A stretch of 64,000 nt of DNA, from the NCBI GenBank assembly GCA_025526915.1, contig JAHLKH010000051.1:62001-126000 (forward strand), read 5' to 3'. A program made the translations under genes and the position numbers. This stretch comes from Entophlyctis helioformis. Lineage: Eukaryota > Chytridiomycota > Chytridiomycetes > Chytridiales > Chytriomycetaceae. Shown piece by piece: positions 42,611 to 51,799 of this stretch; positions within the stretch are counted from its first letter, which is position 1; each line of letters begins with the position of its first letter. A model generated the notes under the pieces. It made no database searches, was not told the origin of the DNA, and worked only from the letters and a program-made list of their open reading frames with translations.

Positions 42611-43213
42611 TGGCACAGCTGATTGTCCAAGCTGACACTGACCCTGTTGGTGCTGTACTCGTTGATGGCCTTGTTGATGGCCCTGTCCCTGAAGCGGTTG
42701 TTGATGCGTGGAAAGCGGTCGCAGAGGCGGTGGTACATGGAGCGCGAGCGGACCAGGGTCATGTCGTCTTGAAGCAGCTCAACATAGGGCAGCTGATGCA
42801 GGTCGCCGCTCCAGTCCATGGCGAGCGCATCCAGCCAGACGGCTCGTATTGCGGCCGCATCCAGCCGCTCTCGTTCGCTGGGTCTGCTGCACACGAAGCG
42901 AGTGAGCGGGCTGACAGACGCGAGGATCATGAGGTGCAGCTCGACGGGCAGGCGGTCCCACTGCGAGCGGCCGTGGCGAAGCGGCAGGCCGTTGTTGTCG
43001 TTGCTGTCGCTCTGGCCATGCCTTGCTGGAATCGTGCAGCCAGAGTCGTGGCTATGAGTAGGCGGGTGGGCAACCGAAGATGAGGGCAGCTTGGCTGCTG
43101 CTGCTGCCAGCAGACCAAACTGTGCACTGCCCATGATGTTGGCGGAGAAGTGGCACGGAAATGTGGCAAGGAAATGTGGCACGGAAATGTGGCAAGGAAA
43201 TGTCTATTGTAGA

Positions 43214-44726
43214 TCAGAAAGCACAAGCGGCCACAAGGAGCGACGCAGCAGAGAAGGCAAGGGACAGGCCAGCAGTGGATGCGCTGCTGAGGATGGGCGA
43301 CTCGTCGTCGTTGCCGCCAGCGCCGTAGCTGCCATCGGCCTTGGCCTTGGGAGTCTCCTCGCCGCCATAGACGGGCGTGTAGGCAGGCGCTTGGGGTTGA
43401 ACGGGCGACGGCTTGGCAACATCACCGCCATATCCAGCATCGCCGGTAGTGGTGGCAGCAGGAGCGACAGAGGTAGTTGCGACGACAACAGGTGCGACGG
43501 TTGTTGTAACTGGGACGACAGAGGTGGTAGGTGCAATAACAGGCACAGTGGTCGTAGTAGGTGCGACGACAACTGAAGTGGCAGATGCGATGACGACAGA
43601 CACGGTGGTCGTGGTAACAGGCACCGCCGACGTGGTGGACGCGACGCTTGGGACAGTGGTCGTCTGGACAGCGGTCGTCTGAACAGCGGTCGTCGTAGCA
43701 GCGGTCGTCGTGCTTGAGGGATCCACACCTGATCCATGGCCACGCAAAGGACATCAGACGATGCTGCTTGCAACGCCAGCCAGAATGAGATCGTGCGACT
43801 TACAGGCAGGAAGCGAGCAGTCTGTGCCAGTGTGGCCCTTAGCAAGGCACACCTGCGTGTTGCCGCCACGGCAGAGCGTGATGGCGTTGAAGCCGTTGGG
43901 GAACGCACCAGACATGCCGGGGTTATTGTCAAAGAATAGGTACAAGAGGCCAGGCAGCTTGGAGAGCGACGCGGGCACAGCGCCGATCAGCTTGTTGTTG
44001 TTGAACTTGATCGAGGAGAGCGTCGACCATGCGCCAAACACGTCCGGCACCTCGCCAGTGAACTGGTTGAACTGGAGCTCACTGACCGTGCATGCATGGC
44101 AGATGAGATTGAACAGATCCCCCGTCAGCATCCGAGAGACGCCACGAACACAGCTACGCTGCAAGTGGCGGCCTTACAAGCCAAAGAGGTTCTTGAGCTG
44201 ACCAATCTCTTGCGGGATCTCGCCAGAGAACTGGTTGTTGTCGAGATACAGGTTGGTAAGCGACGTCAGGCTTCCAAGAGCAGCGCCAGGCAGGGTGCCG
44301 TTGAGCTTGTTCTTGTACAGGCTGAGCTGCGTGAGCTTGGTGAGCTTGGAGATGCTGGCGGGGATCGGGCCGCTGAGAGCGTTGTTGTAGAGCTGCAGCT
44401 TGGTGAGCGCCGTGAGCTCAAAGAGACGCTCGTGAATCGTGCCGTTGAGAGCGGCACCCTTGTTGAAGATGTTGCTGGACGGTTGGGTCGCGGCCAAGGG
44501 GGAGCGGATACGAAAGGGGGAGCGAAGATGAGCCATAGCGGCAAGGAGAGCGTGGCAAGGCACGGCAAGACATGGCAAGGTGCAAGGCGGCAACGAACAC
44601 TTGGGTGATGCGGCCAGCAGAGCAGGAGATGCCACTGACAAGGCAGCAGTTGCCGCCAGCAGGGAAGAACGTCGGGAAGGCGGTTTCCAGCACAGCGCAC
44701 TCGGGCGAGATGGTTGAGTTGCTCAT
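43214..44726 (-). CDS. leucine-rich-repeat cell-surface protein with Ser/Thr stalk and GPI-type tail
   Basis: Exons 44726-44601, 44458-44178, 44081-43804 and 43728-43214 give 399 residues. An N-terminal cap (NCCLVSGISCSAGRIT) leads into plant-type LRRs of the form LTKLQLYNNALSGPIPASIS and LTNLYLDNNQFSGEIPQEIG. About 100 residues of Thr/Val-rich stalk and a hydrophobic end (LSLAFSAASLLVAACAF) suggest a GPI anchor and a role at the cell surface. Oddly no hydrophobic signal peptide follows the ATG, so a short upstream exon may be missing from my model. The first intron ends in AAG and is the weakest junction. Ligand and role are unknown. Confidence 0.75.
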
Positions 44727-44988
44727 TGCTTGTGGTGGAGATGCTTGATGGAGCTGAGGACGGCAGGGAATGCTGAGCAGCTTTTATTGTTGGCCACCAA
44801 ACACCTCATTTGGCCAAAAATGGTAATATGAATCGTGCTCAGCCACGTGTAGAACCATGTGTCGGCCACGTTGGCACGCTGTTGGCCACGCGGCGGTGGC
44901 TCACTTGGTCGTCGTTGTTGGCGTGCCTGACAACTCACTCCTGTCTGCCTGCCAGCGATGAAGTGCAGCACTGGAGCAGCGAGGTCAG

Positions 44989-45701
44989 ATGCGGTCAGAT
45001 GGCAAGGTTAAGATATGCGATTTGAAGACGGATTGTGCGGGCATGCAGGAGGGATTGGGCAGCATCCCTGAGAGCGGCAATGCCCCAAAGACTCTGCGCG
45101 AGACGATTGAAGACTACACGCATTCGAGCAACATTCTCAAAGAGTGCGTCGTTGTCTGCCTGCCTGCCTGTTCATCCATCCGCCAGTCTGCCCAATGCCG
45201 CAGGACTGACAGGACCCACTCCGACAGGATCCACATGATCAAGCAGCCGCTGTGGGACTTTCAGGGAGTGACCAAGGCGGTCGAGTATTGTGTGCGTGCC
45301 ACCGGCTTCCCGAACAAGATCACCATCGCGTTTCCAACGACCAACAACAAGGTGTCGGCATTCTCCAGCCACCCGCTCAGCCGCATGGCCCAGTCGTGCT
45401 GGACGTGGTGCCTGCTGGCCGTCACTTGCCTGTGGATCATCTTCCTGCCTCTGTTCTACATCGTCCGTGAGTGTCGCACTGTGCCTTGGATTCGCGTCGT
45501 GTGTGTCGGGATGCTCGTGCCTCCTGCCACTGCCCATCATCAACTCACCACTCGCTGGAACTGGCAGGCAAAAAGGTCAAGACAACGATCGTCAGCGAGT
45601 ATCCTGTGCTCATCTCTGGCCCGGACTTTTACACCCGCAACTACTACATGATCCAGGGCCACGTTCTCAGCAGATCGTTCACCACTGTCGATGCCCTCTG
45701 A
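44989..45701 (+). CDS. small single-pass membrane protein, unknown
   Basis: Exons 44989-45143, 45228-45466 and 45568-45701 give 175 residues. A soluble N-terminal half (TLRETIEDYTHSSNILKEIH, then PLWDFQGVTKAVEYCVRATGF) precedes one or two closely spaced hydrophobic stretches (WTWCLLAVTCLWIIFLPLFYIV). A conserved-looking end (TIVSEYPVLISGPDFYTRNYY) follows. I do not recognise a family. The three junctions are in phase at GT-AG sites. It may begin further upstream because the ATG chosen is only the first in frame. Confidence 0.6.
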
Positions 45702-45824
45702 CATCTTCACTATGGTCCAAATACAGCCATCGGCTATCTAACAACCGCCTATTAGGTATTGGCACTTTCATTGTGATACAAATAGTCGAGAGAGGGAGAG
45801 GGGAAGAGGGAGAGACAGACGACT

Positions 45825-47725
45825 CTAGTTGGTCTTCTTCTTGGGAGCACCGGCAACCTCGCCGCTGGCGTACCACACAACAGTGGAGAGACCAACGATG
45901 GCAGAGATGATGCAGGCAATGAGCGCAATGGTGCCCTTGGTGCCGAAGCCCTCGGGGTACAGCTTGATGACCGACTGGCCAGGGAAAGTCGTGGCGTCGT
46001 TGAAGCCGGCTGCGTTGCCCGAGATCTTCTGGCCGAGCGCAAGGCACTGGTCGGTCGTCTGCTTGGGGATCTTGATCTTCTTCTGCATCTCGAGAGGCGC
46101 CTCGATGATGATGGCTGCAAGACCGGCCTCCAGATGCCACTCGATGTGGCAGTGGAGCATCCACGCGCCGGGGTTGTCGGCCATGAAGCGCAGAACAGCA
46201 TGGCCGCCGCCGGGGATGGCAACCGTGTCACGGCGCGACGGGTTGGCAATGGCGTTGAGCGCGTTCATGTACGTGGTGTTGGTCGGGTCAAAGGGAGCGT
46301 CAGCAACGAGCGACACCAGCTGGAACTTGTGGCCGTGGAGGTGGAACGGGTGGCGGCCAGCGTCCTCGTTGTTGATGACAATCTGGATGCCCTCCATGTG
46401 GCCCGTGACGATCGTCGGGTGGTTGGGGCCGTACACGGCGGGGTTGGTGGCCAGCTCGCCCATGGTCATGGCCGTGTACATGGCAGGCACAAGGCCGGCC
46501 TTGTAGATCGTGCGGTTGAACGTGCCGTGGTTGACACCGTCCTCAAAGACCTCGAACGTGACGCCGTAGGTGTGCGACGCCGCAACTGGGTATGCCGGGA
46601 TCGGAACAACAGGCTCAAACACCGTCTCGTCAAAGAGCATCACGTCGGGCACCTCGGCCTTGGACTCGAAGAGCGGTGCCGACGGTGCATACTGCAGCGT
46701 GCCGTTGATGAGCGGGTTGAGAGCAGGCGGCAGCGTGTCGAACATGGCCGTGTCCATGTCGGCGTGGATGCGGTAGTTGAAGTTGGTCGTGTTCTTGGTC
46801 GTGATGAGGAAGGCGTAGCGCTGCGCAGAGGCGATCGGGAAGATGGGGGCCACGACGGGCTTGATGTCCTCGCCGTCGACCTCGACAAGCGTCATCTCGT
46901 GGTCATCGATGTAAAAGTTGAACGTCGCAATGGCCGACATGCAGATGACGCGCACCAGGTACGTCTTGCCGGGCAGCACAGACAGAACTGCGTTCGCCTG
47001 GTGGTTGATGAGGCCAGACTCGGGCACGGGCTCCTTGCCGGTCGGGTTGAAGATGGACAGGAAGAAGTCGTTGAGCGGCTTGTGCTCCTGGTGGTACCAG
47101 TCTGTGCAGGCAAGGCATGGCCAGGTCGGATCGGTCAGAGTCAGTCACTGGCGTTGGCGCAAGTCGCATGGCGTGCGAGGACAGCACAGTAGAGGCACAA
47201 CAGAGGCACAACAGAGGCACAATAGCGCTACTCACCAGAGACAGAGACCACAAGCTCGCCGTCAAACGGAATGCCCGACGCCGTGCGGTTGCGCTGCGCT
47301 GCAGGCGGGTGCAGGATCAGCGGTGCACGCAGACCGTCGACGTACTGGCCGTAGCGGTGGCCGTGGATCCAATAGGTGCCGGTCTGCTGGATGGGGATTT
47401 CGTACGTGAACGACGTGCCAGGCACGATGCCGCACTCGGTGACACCGGCCGCACCGTCGTAGTAGGTGGTGCCGTTCTGGTACAGGCCGTGCGCATGCAG
47501 ATCCGTGACGATGTCGAGGCTGTTGCGCACGTTGATGACCAGCGTGTCGCCGAGCGTGGCCTCGAGGGCCGGCGGCGGCCACACGCCGTTGACGCCAATG
47601 GCACGGCGCGGATACAGGCCGTCTGGGTTGACGTTGGCGACGTATGTGATGTTCCAGTTGACGGTGACGACGGCGGCCGACGCAGAGGCGGCCAGAGCGG
47701 CCAGCGGGACCAGCAGAGCGAGCAT
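45825..47725 (-). CDS. FET3: multicopper ferroxidase, Fet3-type
   Basis: Exons 47725-47236 and 47101-45825 give 588 residues. The protein has a signal peptide (MLALLVPLAALAASASA), three cupredoxin domains and a C-terminal membrane anchor (IALIACIISAIVGLSTVVWYA) with a Lys-rich cytoplasmic end. Copper ligands: HAHG near residue 85, WIHGHRYGQYVDG, HPFHLHGH and HCHIEWHLEAGL. It oxidises Fe(II) to Fe(III) for the permease Ftr1, whose gene is divergent and only 562 bp away. The anchor and the pairing point to Fet3 rather than a secreted laccase. HAHG replaces the more common HWHG. Activity depends on copper loading. Confidence 0.93.
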
Positions 47726-48287
47726 GGCGGCAAGGGCGGTTGGCGAGTGTCGAGGCAGGGATGGACGGGGACGGCCCGCTGTTTTGTATGCGATCGCTGG
47801 CGGCTTGCGTGGCCGGTTCCGTCTCGCCTCGTCGGCGGTTTTTTGTTTTGCTTGTGTCTGCGTGTGTCTTCCTGTGCCGTCGGAACGGCTCGGATCGGAG
47901 TCTCTGAATCTCCGCGTGGTTGCGCTGCGTTGAGCGCTGTGCTGAGCGCTGTGTTGAGTGCGTTTCTGCGCGATCTCGGAAGCAAAATCGGCGTGTTGGC
48001 GGCAAGTTTGCGCGCGGATCCAGGCGGGCAGAAGCGCGCTATTTATGCCAATGGCGCGCATGCCGGAAGTGACTCGCTGCTCGGAACTGCTGCGTCGGCA
48101 ACGGCGTGTGGATGCTGTGGATGCTGTGGATGCGTGTGTGCACCAACGGCCGCTCCGTGGTCAACAGGCACACGCACGCACGCAAGCACACACAAAGTTT
48201 TCTGCGTCTGCGTCGCCGTTTCCGAAACAGCCGCATTCTTAAGTTGGACGTCTGCCCCCGCTCCGCTTCCCCGCCCAACACTCTGCC
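47726..48287. promoter_or_regulatory. shared promoter of FET3 and FTR1
   Basis: 562 bp between two divergent start codons. It holds three near-copies of GTTGAGCGCTGTGCTGAG around 47922-47957 and CTATTTATGCC near 48039. I looked for WGATAR iron-regulator motifs and saw no convincing one. It is otherwise Pro/Arg-codon-rich GC sequence with no gene. Confidence 0.5.
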
Positions 48288-49547
48288 ATGGCTCTGTTCA
48301 GCATCCCCATCTTCTTTGTGCTCTTCAGGTGAGCATCTGGCGAGCATCTGGCTGGCTGGCCGACTGCGCCGCCTGCGTTGGTTGCCACGGCCAACTCACA
48401 CATCCATGTCTGTGCTCGTGCCATCCATGCCGCCTGCTCTCGAACCGTCCACCATCCATCTGCCCGTGTGCCCATCTGCCCATCCAACAGAGAAGCCCTC
48501 GAGGCCGCCATCATCATCTCGGTGCTGGTGACGCTCATTGGCCAGTTTGCCGCCGGCTCGCCCCGCTTCGCAAAGATGGCCACCAAGCTGTACCGCCAGG
48601 TCGTCTTTGGCACGCTCGCCGGTCTCATCATCTCGCTCGGCCTCGGCGCTGTGGTTCTGTTCATCTGGTACACCTACGCCGTCGACCTGTGGGCCAAGGC
48701 CGAGCTGCTGTGGGAAGGCATCTTCGGTCTCATCGCGTCGCTCATGGTTGCTGCCACGGCCCTCGCCATGCTGCGCGGATCGCGCATGTACGAAAAGTAC
48801 CGGGCCAAGCTCACTGCCCAGTTCAATGCCACGGTCGACACCGACGGCGCTGCCGGTGCTGCCAACGACGATGCCGCCACCATCACCGCGGGCAAGAAGA
48901 CGGACGCTGCCGGCAACGCTTCCGACTCTGACGACTCTGACTCGTCCGAGGCCCGCGCGATCAAGAGCCCGCTTGTTGCGCTCTTCTGGCTGCCGTTCAT
49001 CACCATGCTCCGCGAGGGTCTCGAGGCCGTCGTGTTCATTGGCGGCGTCTCTCTTGGCGAGGAGCCGTCTGCGATCCCCATTGCGGCCATTTCGGGCATC
49101 GCACTCGGCGCACTCATTGGTGTTGCTCTCCACTTCTCGGGCTCGCGTGTCAACTTCCACCTGTTCTTTGTGACGGCCGCGTGCGTGCTGCTGCTGATGG
49201 CTGCCGGTCTGCTGTCGAGCGGCATTGGATTCCTGGAGGACTACGTGTGGTCGGCGGCCATCAACCTCGAGGCGGACGATGTTGGCACCGGTGCGTTTGA
49301 TCCTCGCCGCAGCGTGTGGCACTGGGACTGCTGCACGCCCGAGAACAAGGCCGAGGGCGGCTGGGGTCTGTTCTCGTCGCTGCTCGGCTGGCGCAACAAC
49401 GCGACGATCTCGACGGTGACCATGTACTGCGTGTACTGGGTGATTGTGTCGGGCATTCTTGTTGCTCTGCGTCTGCGCGAGTCCAACCGCGCTGCCGCCA
49501 AGCAGGCTGCTGCCAACGATGAGGAGCCTGTCGTTGTTGCAGCCTGA
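48288..49547 (+). CDS. FTR1: high-affinity iron permease, Ftr1-type
   Basis: Exons 48288-48328 and 48491-49547 give 365 residues. The first REALE-type motif spans the intron (R|EALEAA) and the second is LREGLEAVVFIG; both are required for Fe(III) transport in yeast Ftr1. Seven hydrophobic segments are visible, with a Ser/Asp-rich loop (SDSDDSDSSEA) between them. The C-terminus is short and acidic. It should form a plasma-membrane complex with the ferroxidase encoded divergently. A start inside a 41-nt first exon is typical here. Confidence 0.94.
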
Positions 49548-49711
49548 TCATCGTTTGCTGGGCCGATATCCCTCCCTCCCTCCTTAGCCACTCTTACTTT
49601 AAAGCACAACGATTAAACACCACTTTGTACCAGCCTTGCTGTTCAAGTCTGTTGATTTCAGCCGATATTCACTCAACAGAGCAGCCGGCATCCAACAGAC
49701 ACCACAGCCGA

Positions 49712-49993
49712 ATGCGCATCATCCGGCCGCCGCCGCCCGTCTCGCCCCGTGCACGCAAGCCGTGGTACGTCGTCACATGGTCCACATACGTCGTCACGGC
49801 CATCTCGTCCGTCTTTGTGGGCCACTATGTGTTCTCGCCTTACATCGGGCCGTACTTTGGCCAGCCGTCTCCGACCGACGAGCGAGCCGTTGAGAAGATC
49901 CAAGCATGGCTCGAGGGCAGACCATCGCCGTCGTCATCACAACAACAACAACCAGCAGCATCAACGTCCAGTGCCAGTTCCAGCTCCACTTGA
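49712..49993 (+). CDS. small membrane protein, unknown
   Basis: 93 residues, single exon. A Pro-rich N-terminus (MRIIRPPPPVSPRARKPW) leads to a hydrophobic stretch (TWSTYVVTAISSVFVGHYVF), then PYFGQPSPTDERAVEKIQAW and a Gln/Ser tail. A small inner-membrane or ER protein is possible; no family is recognised. It is short but codon usage matches neighbours and a plausible leader precedes it. Confidence 0.45.
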   Translation: MRIIRPPPPVSPRARKPWYVVTWSTYVVTAISSVFVGHYVFSPYIGPYFGQPSPTDERAVEKIQAWLEGRPSPSSSQQQQPAASTSSASSSST

Positions 49994-50009
49994 CCGTCCA
50001 GTCTCTGCT

Positions 50010-50863
50010 TTATTCAACAGCAGCAGCATCCACCGCAGCACCGACGGCAGAGGCGGGCTTGTCGGCCGAGTGCAGCCGGCAGAACTTGTAGTGCTGGTAC
50101 AGTGCACGCTGCTCAATGAACGTCTTTGGGCATCGCGGACACCTCATGTCGAGTCCAATGACGGGCTTGAGCGACTCGAGGTGCAGCAGCATGCCCCATC
50201 CACGGCGCACCACCGCCTGGCCGCACACATCGCACGGCACATAGTCGTAGTCGTGATCGCTGGCACCTGCGTTGCCGGCGACAATCGGCCGCGACGTGAG
50301 TGCGTCCAGACCAGAGTCGGCATGCGCGGCCGCGTCAGAGGGGACGCCGGCTTCTTGCAGATGGGCATTGTCGGGTGCAGCAGGGAGATCAGCCGGGTCG
50401 ATGGTGGAGTGCTTGTTGATCTCGTGTTGCCAGAGGTCGTCCTGCGTGGCAAACGTCTTGCTGCACTGCGTGCACGGCAGCCGTTTGGCGCGCTGCGGCT
50501 GCCAGTCTGAGCCAAACAGCTTGAGGTCGTGGACCATGTGGACGTGCTGCTGTATGCGCGTGCCGAGAGGAGCGTCTTGGCGCAGTGTGGGCAGACGAGA
50601 TCGGCTGGGATCTGGGCTTTGCGCAGCTCCTTGGCAGATGGCTTGGACGGTTTTTGGTCAGCGTCTCTGTTGCGGCCGTGCTTGCGCGGTGCTCCTGTGC
50701 TGGCTGTTGCTGCGGTCGCTTTGCTAGCATCTGAAGACGCAACCGACGCTGCATCATCGCGGTCGGCAGGAGCAGCCGCGCCAGTAATGGACAGCACTTG
50801 CACAGCATCCGACAGCTGCTTCACGACGCCAACGTTGCTGCGCCAAGGCAGACAAAGTGGCAT
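50010..50863 (-). CDS. C2H2 zinc-finger protein, with a frame break
   Basis: From the ATG at 50863 the frame covers an Ala/Asp-rich leader and the start of a zinc finger (CPHCAKTLLSARA). Near 50553-50560 the frame must shift by one base to continue as IQQHVHMVHDLKLF, which completes a C-x2-C-x12-H finger. Downstream are CTQCSKTFATQDDLWQHEINKH and CPRCPKTFIEQRALYQHYKF, both good C2H2 fingers, and a CDVCGQ element. Four finger-like units suggest a nucleic-acid-binding protein. The break lies within a finger, so it is probably a sequence error or a recent mutation. The start sits just inside the edge of the inverted duplication, whose right arm begins at about 50868. Confidence 0.68.
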
Positions 50864-50867
50864 GCGG

Positions 50868-51768
50868 TATCCGACACGAGCAGACGCCTGCTTCCATGGC
50901 CGCGCTTGCAGGATCTGCCACTGTCTACATTCATATGGACACATGGATGCCATGGCTTGCAGCTGAAGGTGGGCATGCCGCATTGACTGCATCCGACCGT
51001 CCAGCCCACCGCACACAGACGCATGCAAGACGAACAGCTGTGAGTGCAGACGGCGAAGTGGCGCGCATCTGCCGTTGGACGCAGGCAACACGGTTGGCCA
51101 GTCTGTGGCACTCGTCTGGATCCAGTGCAGCATGCAGTTCAAGTGGCAGTTCAAGTGGCAGTTCAAGTGGCAGGTCAGTCCAGCACGGGCAGACACAAGG
51201 GGACAGCATTCTTTGCAAGATGCCAAGCCACGCAGGCGCCATCGAGGCCAACTGGAGGCTCATGCAGGGACTGTGCGTAGGTTTGAAGTGATTGGCGATG
51301 TTGGCAGCATCCACTGAATATGTTGCACGTGCGCAGTTCAAGGTCACCAAAAGGGCAGCGCCAGTGGTTTAGTGGTAAAATTCATCGTTGCCATCGATGA
51401 GCCCCCGGTTCAATTCCGGGCTGGCGCACACCTTTTGCCCGTTTTGCCTGTTGCCTTTTTTGGCAAACCACTGTCTGGATCCCAATTCCCGGATCTGTCA
51501 GCTGCTCAGCTGTTTGACAGTGTGGCAACAGTGTGCAAGAGACAATGATCGTGACTCGCCAAGACACGCAGTGCCACTGGCATCACTGAATGTGGACATG
51601 AGAGCACGCACAGGCAAGACGGGCAACATGGCGAGTGGAATGCTCATGCTGCAATGTGTATTGGGAGAGGTTGCTGGATAGATCAGCGTGAGGTGGATAG
51701 AGGCGGAGCAGAGACATCGGCAAGAGTGCCGTCTGGTGCTGTGGCTGCTGGTGTGTCAACAGGATAGC
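50868..51768 (-). repeat. inverted segmental duplication, right arm (uninterrupted)
   Basis: The reverse complement of the left arm without either transposon. It contains the tRNA-Gly gene, the three tandem CACTTGAACTGC units, and at 51684-51768 the last ~28 codons of the PPxY membrane protein as a gene fragment. Compared with the left arm it has about 33 bp extra near 51505-51537 at the LINE site. It lies between the zinc-finger gene and the ABC1/beta-lactamase gene. Confidence 0.9.
51358..51428 (+). tRNA. tRNA-Gly (GCC anticodon), second copy
   Basis: Identical in all 71 nt to the copy at 28411-28481, with the same cloverleaf and GCC anticodon. T-rich runs at about 51432-51460 follow. No transposon is inserted upstream, so this locus shows the original target sequence. 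Confidence 0.95.
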
Positions 51769-51799
51769 ATGGTGCATCGCGTTGTTCATTCATAATCCT

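Larger units (their letters stand above)
39252..43134 (-). pseudogene. F-box/ankyrin-like gene split by an LTR element
   Basis: The two parts are 43134-42614 and 39735-39252, separated by a 2.9-kb retroelement. Joined with one copy of the duplicated CCAG they give an unbroken frame of 334 residues. The first part has an F-box-like segment (QWDRLPVELHLMILASVSP) followed by VWLDALAMDWSGDLHQLP. The second has ankyrin-like repeats (MDLAAENGHFEVVQWLHANR). It is a paralogue of the gene at 1-981, sharing WFDLLDxxYPIALGWHAI. As it stands the transcript would have to read through or splice out the element, so I call it disrupted; a functional short product from the second part (ATG 39725) cannot be excluded. 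The upstream leader holds a 13-bp tandem repeat near 43140-43200. Confidence 0.85.

Noticed and set aside
46134..47192. 352-codon plus-strand frame opposite FET3
   Set aside because: Complement of the ferroxidase coding sequence; no independent motif.
51583..51789. 68-codon minus-strand frame as a separate gene
   Set aside because: It is a shifted frame over the duplicated tail of the PPxY membrane protein gene.
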